DNA of 11,637 nt from Cellvibrionales bacterium (GTDB taxonomy: Bacteria; Pseudomonadota; Gammaproteobacteria; Pseudomonadales; UBA7434). Positions 1-7,097 of the stretch are shown one piece after another. The notes below the pieces were generated by a model. That model was not told where the DNA came from. It did not search any database and saw only the letters and a list, made by a program, of their open reading frames with translations. A program made the translations under genes and the position numbers. Each line of letters begins with the position of its first letter. Positions within the stretch are counted from its first letter, which is position 1. Location of the stretch: assembly GCA_003492055.1 (NCBI GenBank), contig DMZE01000006.1:1-11637 (forward strand), in the 5' to 3' direction.

Positions 1-200
1 TCATCAGTGCCCGATTCGAAAACCGCACCATTAACGATATCATCTAGTGACTGGCCATAACCTCGCGTAATAGCTCGCATGGCTTTTGCCGCTCGCATGG
101 GAGTGTTGTGAAGCCCTTCACGATCTAGGTCTTCCCCAAGCTCCGACAATATCGTTTCGTAGCTGGTGACTAATGCTGTGTTATCTAATTCTTCTGACAT
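1..200 (-). CDS. folE: GTP cyclohydrolase I, N-terminal fragment (runs off left edge)
   Basis: FolE converts GTP to 7,8-dihydroneopterin triphosphate, the first step of tetrahydrofolate (and tetrahydrobiopterin-type pterin) synthesis, in the cytoplasm. Only the first 66 codons are in the window. The translation starts MSEELDNTALVTSYETIL and contains LGEDLDREGLHNTPMRAAKA, which matches the family's N-terminal 'LGED-x-DREGL-x-x-TP-x-R' block. It ends in FESGTD, the segment that runs into the FolE core (FxxxxDEMV). The zinc and GTP-binding residues lie beyond the edge. The ATG at 198-200 is preceded by a weak GGA about 9 nt upstream and is the only ATG fitting the family start. The gene lies 125 nt downstream of the alpha/beta hydrolase on the same strand, and that gap probably carries its own promoter. 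Folate genes are not functionally tied to the glycolytic block. The family call is secure; activity cannot be judged from a fragment. Confidence 0.93.
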   Translation of the reverse strand, partial: MSEELDNTALVTSYETILSELGEDLDREGLHNTPMRAAKAMRAITRGYGQSLDDIVNGAVFESGTD

Positions 201-325
201 ATTTTTGATCCAATTATTTATTGTTTGCCGACATGTCTGTCGTCATTCATATTTTAGTTACTGTCGTCATAAATACTGTCACTCACTTTAAGTATTCAAT
301 GCATAAAAAATGACAAGCATTTTGG
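201..325 (-). promoter_or_regulatory. folE upstream region with repeated CTGTCGTCAT boxes
   Basis: This 125-nt AT-rich spacer lies between the hydrolase stop and the folE start. A perfect 10-nt direct repeat, CTGTCGTCAT (plus-strand reading), occurs at 237-246 and 261-270, 24 nt apart. A partial third copy starts at 276 (CTGTCACTCA). The first copy also overlaps a small inverted repeat, CGACA-TGTC-TGTCG (about 230-243). Repeats on the same face of the helix close to a start codon are typical of tandem regulator boxes, but I do not recognise the motif. Possible promoter pieces on the minus strand (TTGTCA, TTGAAT, TAAAAT) are not well spaced, so no exact promoter is claimed. Confidence 0.35.
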
Positions 326-1315
326 TTAATTTCTTAAATCTCTGCGACGATCAAAATAAATATCTGCCGCCTGTGTCACGCGTTCAAAATAATAATCATC
401 TTCACGAACTAAATGGTGACGCGCATTTTGTATTCTAAACTGCTTAGATTGTGGGAATTTTTTGCGAATACAACCTAAATTAAAGCGCCAGTCGACAGTA
501 GCATCGCCCTCGCCCTGAATAACTAACAACTCCATTTCACTCCAACTTAACTGCTGAAATCTTTTTTCCCATTGCAACATCGCTGTCACCCATTGCACAG
601 GAATCCGCTTAGCCTGTAATGGATCGTGATTTTCCATAAAATCAACGAAAGCGTCATCATGCGTATTACGTTTAAACTTTCGCTTAATGCTACTCACAAA
701 TCCCTTTAAGGCCCAGTGCATCAGCCGAACATTCAACCAACCCGCCGGCCTCACCAATGGCGCAAGTAACAACACTTTATCAAACACCTCGGCCGTATCA
801 CCTTGCTGACTGAGCAAATAATCCATGACAATTGCACCACCCATACTTTGGCCAATAGCATGCCAAGGACTAGTTGTTTTTCCATGAAAAAAATCAAGGC
901 AGTGTCGCAACGCTAAATTGTAGTCGCCAAAACTATCGATGGTTGCAGGCTCACCTGATGAAAGACCGTGGCCTGGCATATCCATCATGACCACGCTGCA
1001 ACCTCGATGCAGCAGATAGTTAATTAGCTTGCCGTATAAACCCGTATGATCCATATAGCCATGAATGATAAAACAGGTTCTAGCAGCATTGATATTTTCA
1101 AAGTAATGACAAGCTATACGCTGCGGCTTAGCCGATAGATCAATACTGGGTAGATGACCAAAATATTGCCTGACATGCGCTAAGGATTGCTGGAAATCTA
1201 TACCATAAAAGGCAAGGTAAGCCTCTTCATCTGCACTAGGAATATAGGGCTGACTCACATCGAGCGGCTTCATTTCGCTTCGTAGCTTTTCAATATTCAT
1301 TTTAGCCCTATTCAT
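326..1315 (-). CDS. alpha/beta hydrolase, lysophospholipase / S33-like (Hydrolase_4)
   Basis: A 329-residue serine hydrolase, probably acting on acyl esters such as lysophospholipids or monoglycerides; the substrate is not proven. The core fold begins near residue 80 with the oxyanion strand-loop FIIHGYMDH (82-90). The nucleophile elbow is GQSMGG (155-160, Ser157). The acid is likely Asp271 in GEGDATVD and the base His300 in ARHHLVRED, giving a complete triad. The lid region (about 186-250) holds a strongly basic stretch near 204-217 (KGFVSSIKRKFKRN), which could contact anionic membrane lipids. There is no signal peptide or membrane segment, so it is cytoplasmic or peripheral. The start at 1315 has the Shine-Dalgarno AGGATGGGA a few bases upstream, which favours it over the in-frame ATG five codons later. 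It lies 59 nt after pgk with no clear terminator between, so co-transcription with tkt-epd-pgk is plausible. PldB-like lysophospholipase is one option among several. Confidence 0.85.
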   Translation of the reverse strand: MNRAKMNIEKLRSEMKPLDVSQPYIPSADEEAYLAFYGIDFQQSLAHVRQYFGHLPSIDLSAKPQRIACHYFENINAARTCFIIHGYMDHTGLYGKLINYLLHRGCSVVMMDMPGHGLSSGEPATIDSFGDYNLALRHCLDFFHGKTTSPWHAIGQSMGGAIVMDYLLSQQGDTAEVFDKVLLLAPLVRPAGWLNVRLMHWALKGFVSSIKRKFKRNTHDDAFVDFMENHDPLQAKRIPVQWVTAMLQWEKRFQQLSWSEMELLVIQGEGDATVDWRFNLGCIRKKFPQSKQFRIQNARHHLVREDDYYFERVTQAADIYFDRRRDLRN

Positions 1316-1374
1316 CGCGTCCCATCCTAGGTATCACTTTCGCGTTAAAACCATCACGCTATAACAAAGCAAAC

Positions 1375-2550
1375 TTACTGTTCATTAAAGCGCTGTTCGA
1401 GTATGGCAACCGCTGGCAGTACTTTACCTTCAACAAATTCCAAAAAAGCACCGCCGCCCGTTGAAATATAAGATATCTTATCGGCCACATTGTATTTATC
1501 AATAGCCGCGAGTGTATCGCCGCCCCCAGCAATAGAGAATGCATCACTGTTTGCAATAGCATTAGCAATAGCTTCTGTTCCTAAACCAAATTGGTCAAAT
1601 TCAAAAACGCCTACCGGCCCATTCCAAATAATGGTTTTGGCTTGCGCTAAAATATCGTTTAATTGCTGCTGACTTTGTGGACCAATATCAAAAATCATAT
1701 CTGCGTCTGCCACTGCTTCAGCCGCTTTAATTTCCGCTGGCGTTGCTGCAGAAAACTCAACACCCGTCACTACATCTATTGGTAATGGTATATTGGTTTT
1801 GCTGGCAATAGCTGTAGCCGTCGATAATAAATCATGCTCACACAATGATTTGCCCACTGGCTTTCCTGCCGCCGCTAAAAACGTATTGGCGATACCACCG
1901 CCAACAATTAATTGATCAACTTTATCAGACAAAGTATCAAGCACTGACAACTTAGTCGACACTTTAGAACCACCAACAATTGCGACCATGGGACGCTCAG
2001 GGTTAGCCAACGCACGCTCAAGCGCATCAAGCTCTGTCGCTAATAATGGGCCTGCACATGCAACCGGTGCATATTTGGCAACACCATGGGTAGAAGCCTG
2101 CGCACGATGCGAGGTGCCAAAGGCGTCCATCACAAATACATCACAAATACCGGCATAAGCTTTTGCTAAAACATCATCATTGGCTTTTTCGCCCACATTA
2201 AAACGAACGTTTTCTAATAAACAAACATCGCCATCAGATAACTCAACACCCTGCTGCCAATCATTAACGAGCGCAACGTCCGAGGCTAATAATGTTGACA
2301 AATGCGCAGCGACTGGCGCTAAGCTGTACGCTGAGTTTTGCTCGGCGCTTGCACCCTCTTCTGGCCGCCCTAAATGCGACATCAACATCACTTTGGCACC
2401 GGCTTTTATAGCCCACTGGATAGTGGGTAGCGCAGCACGAATGCGCGCATCCGAGCTGACTTCGCCATCATTTATTGGCACATTAAGATCTTCGCGGATC
2501 AATACTCGCTGACCGGCTAAATCAAGATCTTTCATTAACAACAAAGACAT
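1375..2550 (-). CDS. pgk: phosphoglycerate kinase
   Basis: Pgk transfers the acyl phosphate of 1,3-bisphosphoglycerate to ADP (and the reverse in gluconeogenesis), in the cytoplasm. The 391-residue product is close to the usual bacterial length of about 390. In order it shows the family signature [10 protein letters not shown] (16-25), SHLGRP (58-63), LLENVRF (111-117), [16 protein letters not shown] (141-156), GGSKVSTK (193-200), GGGIANTF (217-224), WNGPVGVFE (309-317), the nucleotide-binding GGGDTLAA (342-349) and [13 protein letters not shown] (363-375). The substrate-binding Arg/Asp/Asn of the N-domain and the glycine-rich C-domain loops are intact. I place the start at the ATG at 2550. 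An in-frame TTG at 2556 would abut the Shine-Dalgarno sequence AGAGGAAG with no spacer, whereas the ATG has about 6 nt. It follows epd after 79 nt of very AT-rich spacer and precedes the alpha/beta hydrolase. No class II fba gene follows it, unlike the common gammaproteobacterial order. Confidence 0.97.
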   Translation of the reverse strand: MSLLLMKDLDLAGQRVLIREDLNVPINDGEVSSDARIRAALPTIQWAIKAGAKVMLMSHLGRPEEGASAEQNSAYSLAPVAAHLSTLLASDVALVNDWQQGVELSDGDVCLLENVRFNVGEKANDDVLAKAYAGICDVFVMDAFGTSHRAQASTHGVAKYAPVACAGPLLATELDALERALANPERPMVAIVGGSKVSTKLSVLDTLSDKVDQLIVGGGIANTFLAAAGKPVGKSLCEHDLLSTATAIASKTNIPLPIDVVTGVEFSAATPAEIKAAEAVADADMIFDIGPQSQQQLNDILAQAKTIIWNGPVGVFEFDQFGLGTEAIANAIANSDAFSIAGGGDTLAAIDKYNVADKISYISTGGGAFLEFVEGKVLPAVAILEQRFNEQ

Positions 2551-2629
2551 TAACAACTTCCTCTTTTTCTTTTAAATATAAAAATTAAAAAACTAAATAA
2601 AACACTTAACGCTCAAGTCTTAACTAAAA

Positions 2630-3685
2630 CTACTGCTTATTTAAAAACAGCGCTAAATCTAACATGCGATTAGCAAAAGCCCATTCATTATCAAACCAGA
2701 TAAGCACATTGACGGTTCGTCCAGCACTCACACGCGTTTGATTCGCATCAATGATTCCGGAACGCGCATCATGATTAAAATCGCATGAGGCTAATAAAGC
2801 TTCGGTATAACCTAATACACCCACTAAAGTATTTTCAGCCGCTTCTTTAAGACAGTTGTTGATCTGCGCCTCAGTCACCTCGGCACGTAAATTTATCGTC
2901 ACGTTTAAAGCAGAAACATTATTGACTGGCACTCGCAAAGCGTGAGCAACAAACTTACCTTGCAAGTGAGGGAGTACTCGATCGATACCTTGCGCTAACG
3001 CTGTATCGACAGGAATAATAGACTGCGATGCCGCTCGATTACGGCGTAAGTCTTGACTGTGGTAGGCATCAATAACCGGCTGATCATGCATGGATGCATG
3101 AATCGTTGTCACTACACCGTTCTCAACACCAAAAGCATTATCTAACACCGACAACACTGGCACTAATGCATTACTGGTACACGAGGCTGCCGATAAAATA
3201 CTTTGCTCAGTATTGATGGAGTGATGGTTTACGCCATAAACCAAAGCCGGAATTAAGGCTTCACCTGGATTAGAGAGTAAAACCTGCTTGGCACCTGAAT
3301 CGATATGTTTTTTTGCCTCAACGGCCGTCGTGATTTTACCCGTGCACTCCATCACTAAATCAATATCCAGCGCCTGCCACGGCAGTTGCGATTGATCGGC
3401 TTGTTGTAGCAAATCAATCGCAATTTCATTAATTCCAGCTTCATCAATCAGTAATTGCTGCTCGGTAGCGTTGTCCGCATAACTGCCGCCATGATTTACA
3501 GCACAGCTGACATCCGCAGGAAAGCGCCCATGGGTGCTGTCGTATTGTGTAAGGTAAGCAATCGCATCATGTGACGCCAATTCATTAATGGCGACCATCG
3601 ACAACGATTGCGTATCTTCACGCTCATGCCAAGCGCGCAACAAACAACGCCCAACACGTCCATAGCCATTAATTGCTAATCGCAT
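2630..3685 (-). CDS. epd: erythrose-4-phosphate dehydrogenase (GapA/Epd family)
   Basis: This 351-residue NAD-dependent aldehyde dehydrogenase of the GAPDH fold most likely oxidises D-erythrose 4-phosphate to 4-phosphoerythronate for DXP-dependent pyridoxal phosphate synthesis. The Rossmann loop is INGYGRVGR (5-13). VAINELAS (31-38) and HGRF (52-55) follow the Epd style. The catalytic Cys169 sits in SAASCTSNA and the general base His196 in TTIHASMHD. Residues 200-228 (HDQPVIDAYH...DLRR-RAASQSIIPVDT) and 302-319 (DFNHDARSGIID-NQTRVS) closely match remembered Epd rather than GapA sequences. An odd point is that the usual SNASCTTNC active-site loop reads SAASCTSNA here. The gene order tkt-epd-pgk supports Epd, but glycolytic GAPDH activity cannot be excluded because no other gap gene is in view. 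The ATG at 3685 has GTAGGATGG about 10 nt upstream. The gene lies 43 nt after tkt. Confidence 0.82.
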   Translation of the reverse strand: MRLAINGYGRVGRCLLRAWHEREDTQSLSMVAINELASHDAIAYLTQYDSTHGRFPADVSCAVNHGGSYADNATEQQLLIDEAGINEIAIDLLQQADQSQLPWQALDIDLVMECTGKITTAVEAKKHIDSGAKQVLLSNPGEALIPALVYGVNHHSINTEQSILSAASCTSNALVPVLSVLDNAFGVENGVVTTIHASMHDQPVIDAYHSQDLRRNRAASQSIIPVDTALAQGIDRVLPHLQGKFVAHALRVPVNNVSALNVTINLRAEVTEAQINNCLKEAAENTLVGVLGYTEALLASCDFNHDARSGIIDANQTRVSAGRTVNVLIWFDNEWAFANRMLDLALFLNKQ

Positions 3686-3707
3686 AACTCTACCATCCTA
3701 CGGACGC

Positions 3708-3723
3708 TCCCTTTAATGAGGGA
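3708..3723 (-). other. short hairpin between tkt and epd
   Basis: The 43-nt tkt-epd spacer contains the inverted repeat TCCCT-TTAATG-AGGGA: a 5-bp stem, a 6-nt loop and no following T-tract. It lies just after the tkt stop and upstream of the epd Shine-Dalgarno. Because it lacks a U-run, I read it as at most a weak mRNA-stability or processing element inside the operon, not a terminator. Confidence 0.25.
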
Positions 3724-3728
3724 AAGGA

Positions 3729-5729
3729 TTAATCGGCCAGTAAAGCATGTACTTTATCGGCAACGGCTGAACCCGTAATACCAAAATGCTCTAATAAAAC
3801 ATTACCCGGTGCTGACTCACCAAAAGTAGTCATGCCAACAACCGCGCCATCAAGACCCACGTATTTATGCCAATAATCAACATGCGCAGCTTCTATAGCG
3901 ACTCGCTTAGTCACAGCTTTAGGCAATACCGCTTCGCGGTATGCGGCGTCCTGCTGATCAAAGACAGAAGTGCTCGGCATTGACACTACACGAACGGCTA
4001 CGCCACTGGCGCTAAGCTGCTCTGCGGCTTCAACCGTAATGCCAACTTCAGAACCCGTTGCAATTAAAATAACCTGCGGCGTTCCTGCACATTCTTTTAA
4101 TATATAAGCACCGCGAGCGATATTACTTAACTGTTCAGTATTACGACTTTGCGCAGGCAAGCCTTGGCGACTAAACACTAATGCCGAAGGTCCACTTTTA
4201 CGCTCTAAAGCTGCTTTCCATGCCACCGCTGTTTCAGCGCCATCACAAGGACGCCAAGTATCAAGATTCGGCGTTAAGCGTAAGTTAGCAATCTGTTCTA
4301 TTGGCTGGTGCGTTGGGCCGTCTTCACCCTGGCCAATTGAATCATGCGTATAAACAAAAATATTGGGTATGCCCATTAATGCAGACATACGCACGGCATT
4401 TCGCGCATATTCCATAAACATCAGGAAGGTCGCACCAAAAGTACGGAAACCGCCGTGTAAACCAATACCGTTCATGATTGCGCACATGCCGAATTCGCGC
4501 ACACCGTAATAAAGGTAGTTACCGCTAGCATCGTCTGCGCTAATACCTTTGGCTTCAGGCCATAAGGTTAAATTAGAGCCTGCTAAATCGGCAGAGCCAC
4601 CAATAATTTCTGGCATGATATTGGCAAAAACTTCAATCGCGTTCTGCGAGGCTTTACGACTGGCAATATTGTCGGCGTTATCTTGTGACTGCTGAATAAA
4701 AGCCGCGGCCTTTTCAGCGAAATCGGCGGGCAAATCGCCATTTAAGCGACGCGTTAATTCAGCTGCCAATTCAGGATGAGCTTGCTGATAGCTAGCAAAT
4801 TGCGTATTCCACTGTGTTTCACTCTCGCTACCCGCTTTATTTGCATCCCAACCACCGTAGACATCAGCTGGAACTTCAAACGGCGCATGCGGCCAGTTAA
4901 GGAATTCACGCGTCGCAGCAATTTCATCAGCACCCAATGGAGCACCATGACAATTATGTGTACCGGACTTATTAGGCGAACCAAAACCAATAACTGTTTT
5001 ACAACAAATCATACTGGGCTTAGTCGTTTCGGCTTGCGCTTCTTTAATAGCAGCAGCAATCGCCTCAGGATCATGGCCATCTACATCGGCAACTACATGC
5101 CAGCCATACGCACGGAAACGCGCCGGCGTATCATCAGTAAACCAACCTTCTACATGACCATCTATAGAGATGCCGTTATCATCCCAAAAGGCCACTAGCT
5201 TGCCCAAACCTAGGGTGCCAGCCAAAGAACACGCCTCATGAGAGACACCTTCCATTAAACAGCCATCACCCAAAAACGCATAGGTGTAATGATCAACCAC
5301 TTCGTGGCTTGGACGGTTAAACTGGGCTGCTAAGGTTTTCTCAGCAATCGCCATACCAACGGCATTACAGATGCCCTGCCCTAATGGGCCGGTTGTGGTC
5401 TCAACACCTGGCGCATAACCGTATTCTGGGTGACCCGGTGTTTTAGAGTGCAATTGACGGAAATTCTTCAGCTCTTCAATCGGCAGCGCATAACCGGTTA
5501 AATGCAACAAAGAATAAACCAACATAGAGCCATGGCCGTTAGACATGACAAAGCGGTCACGATTCGCCCATTCTGGGTTAGCGGGATTATGCTGCATAAA
5601 ATCATTCCACAGCACTTCAGCAATATCAGCCATGCCCATTGGGGCGCCAGGGTGTCCTGACTTGGCTTGTTGGACTGCATCCATCGTTAATGCGCGTATC
5701 GCATTCGCTAATTCACGGCGTGAGGGCAT
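3729..5729 (-). CDS. tkt: transketolase
   Basis: A thiamine-diphosphate enzyme that moves two-carbon ketol units between sugar phosphates in the non-oxidative pentose phosphate pathway, supplying erythrose-4-phosphate to its neighbour epd. The 666 residues match the usual ~663. The N-terminal pyrimidine/PP domain carries SGHPGAP (24-30, His26), NGHGSML (64-70, His66), PGHPE (98-102, His100), the ThDP/metal motif GDGCLMEG (154-161) ending in DDNGIS (183-188), and [11 protein letters not shown] with His261. The second domain has [11 protein letters not shown] (377-387), the catalytic Glu412 in GVREFGM, and [15 protein letters not shown] (462-476) with His474. A transketolase C-domain follows, so all key residues are present. 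The ATG at 5729 has the Shine-Dalgarno TAGGAG with an 8-nt spacer. It is the first gene of the apparent tkt-epd-pgk-hydrolase operon, and its leader shows attenuator-like features described separately. Confidence 0.97.
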   Translation of the reverse strand: MPSRRELANAIRALTMDAVQQAKSGHPGAPMGMADIAEVLWNDFMQHNPANPEWANRDRFVMSNGHGSMLVYSLLHLTGYALPIEELKNFRQLHSKTPGHPEYGYAPGVETTTGPLGQGICNAVGMAIAEKTLAAQFNRPSHEVVDHYTYAFLGDGCLMEGVSHEACSLAGTLGLGKLVAFWDDNGISIDGHVEGWFTDDTPARFRAYGWHVVADVDGHDPEAIAAAIKEAQAETTKPSMICCKTVIGFGSPNKSGTHNCHGAPLGADEIAATREFLNWPHAPFEVPADVYGGWDANKAGSESETQWNTQFASYQQAHPELAAELTRRLNGDLPADFAEKAAAFIQQSQDNADNIASRKASQNAIEVFANIMPEIIGGSADLAGSNLTLWPEAKGISADDASGNYLYYGVREFGMCAIMNGIGLHGGFRTFGATFLMFMEYARNAVRMSALMGIPNIFVYTHDSIGQGEDGPTHQPIEQIANLRLTPNLDTWRPCDGAETAVAWKAALERKSGPSALVFSRQGLPAQSRNTEQLSNIARGAYILKECAGTPQVILIATGSEVGITVEAAEQLSASGVAVRVVSMPSTSVFDQQDAAYREAVLPKAVTKRVAIEAAHVDYWHKYVGLDGAVVGMTTFGESAPGNVLLEHFGITGSAVADKVHALLAD

Positions 5730-5735
5730 TCAAAT

Positions 5736-5795
5736 GACTCCTAGTTTGAGGGTTTTATGAGTGACAATGACTATTATCCAATTACTGGAAGTCAC
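5736..5795 (-). promoter_or_regulatory. tkt leader: second hairpin and possible RBS-sequestering pairing
   Basis: On the tkt transcript, GTGAC (5795-5791) can pair with GTCAC (5765-5761), with an inner stem TCCA/TGGA (5789-5786 with 5780-5777) around the loop GTAAT. Alternatively GACTTCC (5793-5787) can pair with GGAGTC (5741-5736), which contains the tkt Shine-Dalgarno, leaving one bulged base. The two pairings share bases and exclude each other, the geometry of a translational switch. Both are short and could arise by chance. No known riboswitch consensus is visible. Confidence 0.25.
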
Positions 5796-5954
5796 CCTTG
5801 CAAAAAAGGCCGCTATTGTCGCTTATGCGGCCGCAATGGGCAATTTGTTTGGGCACTAGATTACCCTTTGATACATTATTTCCTCCTCATCTTTGCCATT
5901 AAACGTGGCTCAACTCTTAGAAAAAGATCATTTCAAATTATATTGCCTATATGA
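5757..5954 (+). CDS. possible 65-residue Cys-rich small protein (doubtful)
   Basis: This is an ATG-started ORF of 65 codons in the tkt/fba gap, with GAGGG ending 4 nt before the ATG. The product has HPCKKGRYCRLCG (residues 13-25; His13, Cys15, Cys21, Cys24), resembling half a zinc ribbon, then a short hydrophobic patch LIHYFLLIFAI (38-48) and a basic C-terminus. I recognise no family. Against it: it lies antisense to the whole tkt leader, its promoter would have to sit inside tkt, and the Cys-rich stretch coincides with a GC-rich inverted repeat whose symmetry alone dictates the codons. A chance ORF over a regulatory leader is at least as likely as a gene. Confidence 0.18.
   Translation: MSDNDYYPITGSHPCKKGRYCRLCGRNGQFVWALDYPLIHYFLLIFAIKRGSTLRKRSFQIILPI
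5795..5840 (-). terminator. attenuator-like terminator hairpin in the tkt leader
   Basis: Read on the minus strand, GGCCGC (5832-5827) and GCGGCC (5813-5808) form a 6-bp all-GC stem around a 13-nt loop, followed at once by TTTTTT (5807-5802). This is the shape of an intrinsic terminator. It sits about 75 nt before the tkt start, with no gene upstream on that strand that would need terminating, so it is best read as a leader attenuator. The flanks can also pair (CCC-TTGC at 5795-5801 with GCAA-T-GGG at 5833-5840), which would draw the T-tract into a bulge and lengthen the stem. That is a possible alternative state. The element includes a GCGGCCGC palindrome (5827-5834). Confidence 0.42.
5856..5876 (-). 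CDS. possible six-codon leader ORF upstream of tkt
   Basis: The minus strand has GAGGAGGA (5888-5881), then AATA, then ATG at 5876. That is a near-perfect Shine-Dalgarno with ideal spacing, stronger than that of tkt itself. The ORF is only MYQRVI followed by TAG. An overlapping ATG inside the same purine run gives MRRK and stops at TAA, overlapping this ATG. The ORF lies between a TATAAT box and the attenuator-like hairpin, the usual place of a leader peptide. There is no run of one regulatory amino acid, so classical amino-acid attenuation is not indicated. Confidence 0.22.
   Translation of the reverse strand: MYQRVI
5937..5942 (-). promoter_or_regulatory. candidate -10 box of the tkt promoter
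   Basis: The minus strand reads TATAAT exactly, about 208 nt before the tkt ATG. At 16-18 nt spacing the -35 region is A/C-rich (AACAAA-like) and does not match TTGACA, so activation by a regulator or an AT-rich upstream element would be needed. A start near 5930 would give a leader of about 200 nt containing the mini-ORF and both hairpins. Confidence 0.33.
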
Positions 5955-6055
5955 GTTTGTTTGTTTTTAGGAACTGTCTCGCCTACAGCCCCTCTAATAC
6001 CTAATAACGCCATCTATGTATAAGCACCGTGAATGAAGCTACATGCTAGTCTCGA

Positions 6056-6096
6056 TAAGCATTAGCTAGCCCCTTCAGCTGAAAACATTAAGCATT
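6056..6096 (+). promoter_or_regulatory. fba upstream region: palindrome TTCAGCTGAA between TAAGCATT repeats
   Basis: The 178 nt before the aldolase not covered by the tkt leader contain a perfect 10-bp palindrome, TTCAGCTGAA (6074-6083). It is flanked by two copies of TAAGCATT (6056-6063 and 6089-6096). A TATAAG -10-like hexamer lies near 6020 without a good -35. These are candidate operator elements for the aldolase; the cognate regulator is not recognisable. Confidence 0.25.
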
Positions 6097-6132
6097 GGCA
6101 TTCCTCAACCTCATCTAGGATATCCACTCAAT

Positions 6133-7026
6133 ATGTCAATATTTGCTCAACAACTTGCCAAAATTTGCTCTGACAATGGGTTTATCGCCGCACTTGATCA
6201 AAGCGGCGGCAGCACACCCAAAGCACTCAAGCTCTACGGCATTAACGATACCGATTTTAACAGCGACAACGAAATGTTCGATATCGTGCATCAAATGCGC
6301 ACGCGTATTATGACTAGCGCTAGCTTTAGTGGTGACCGTCTGCTTGGTGCCATCTTATTTGAGAACACGCTAGACCGTGATGTTGATGGCATTAATTCAG
6401 CCAAGTTTCTTTGGCAGCAAAAAAACGTTGTCCCCTTCCTTAAAGTTGACAATGGTTTAATGGATATCGCCAACGGTGTGCAGTTAATGAAACCCATCGA
6501 CCAACTAGACGCCCTGCTTCAAAAAGCCAAAGCACAAGATGTCTTTGGCACAAAAATGCGTTCAGTGATTAAACTGGCCAACAGCCAAGGTATTGCCGAA
6601 CTCGTTGCCCAGCAGTTTGCTATTGGCAAGCATATTAGCCGAGCTGGACTCATTCCTATTATTGAACCCGAAGTTGATATTAACAGCACCGAAAAGCCTG
6701 CCGCCGAAGCTATGCTCAAAGAGCAATTATTGCTACAGCTTGATCAACTCAACGATAAGCAACGCGTTATGCTAAAACTCACACCACCAGAACAGGCTAA
6801 TTTTTATAGTGATTGCATCAACCATCCCAATGTAATTCGCGTCGTCGCACTCTCGGGAGGCTACAATCGTACTGAAGCGAATCGTCGCGTTGCAGAAAAC
6901 ACAGGAATGATTGCTAGCTTTTCTCGCGCTCTAACAGAAGGCCTCAGCGCGCAGCAATCAGACAATGCATTTAACGACACGCTTAATCACTCAATTGAGG
7001 CCATATTCCAAGCCTCCAAAACTTAA
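6133..7026 (+). CDS. fda: class I fructose-bisphosphate aldolase (Fda type)
   Basis: This enzyme cleaves or forms fructose 1,6-bisphosphate from dihydroxyacetone phosphate and glyceraldehyde 3-phosphate through a lysine Schiff base, without metal, in the cytoplasm. The 297-residue protein is about the length of Staphylococcus Fda (about 296) and shares its blocks: GFIAALDQSGGSTPKAL (16-32), the MRTR region (55-58), LGAILFENTLDRDVDG (71-86), VPFLKVDNGL (100-109), GVQLMKPID (115-123), FGTKMRS (138-144), GLIPIIEPEVDIN (172-184), VMLKLTPP (212-219) with the likely Schiff-base Lys215, VVALSGGYNR (237-246) and IASFSRALTEGL (260-271). It is unrelated to the class II zinc enzyme FbaA. The ATG at 6133 follows TAGGAT with a somewhat long spacer. 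It is transcribed divergently from tkt and precedes rapA by 149 nt. Gene naming varies (fda or fbaB-like). Confidence 0.93.
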   Translation: MSIFAQQLAKICSDNGFIAALDQSGGSTPKALKLYGINDTDFNSDNEMFDIVHQMRTRIMTSASFSGDRLLGAILFENTLDRDVDGINSAKFLWQQKNVVPFLKVDNGLMDIANGVQLMKPIDQLDALLQKAKAQDVFGTKMRSVIKLANSQGIAELVAQQFAIGKHISRAGLIPIIEPEVDINSTEKPAAEAMLKEQLLLQLDQLNDKQRVMLKLTPPEQANFYSDCINHPNVIRVVALSGGYNRTEANRRVAENTGMIASFSRALTEGLSAQQSDNAFNDTLNHSIEAIFQASKT

Positions 7027-7097
7027 GCGCATAAAAAAACACGTTGTCGACAATAATTCCGTGCATTTGTCCGCGCGCCATACCGAGATAGTCTGAT

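Noticed and set aside
298..321. Possible terminator AATGC...GCATT after the hydrolase
   Set aside because: Only a 5-bp stem with a 14-nt loop; the T-run lies inside the loop rather than after the stem.
2551..2556. TTG at 2556 as the pgk start codon
   Set aside because: The Shine-Dalgarno AGAGGAAG would abut the TTG; the ATG at 2550 has correct spacing.
4754..5198. Overlapping ORFs of 78 and 140 codons inside tkt
   Set aside because: They are alternative-frame or antisense shadows of a clearly real transketolase; no start signals or recognisable domains.
5760..5945. TPP, SAM or SAH riboswitch in the tkt leader
   Set aside because: None of the conserved core sequences I know for these classes is present; only simple hairpins are seen.
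7044..7053. Palindrome TTGTCGACAA between the aldolase gene and rapA
   Set aside because: A lone 10-bp palindrome with no repeat partner or matched promoter spacing; too little to call an operator.
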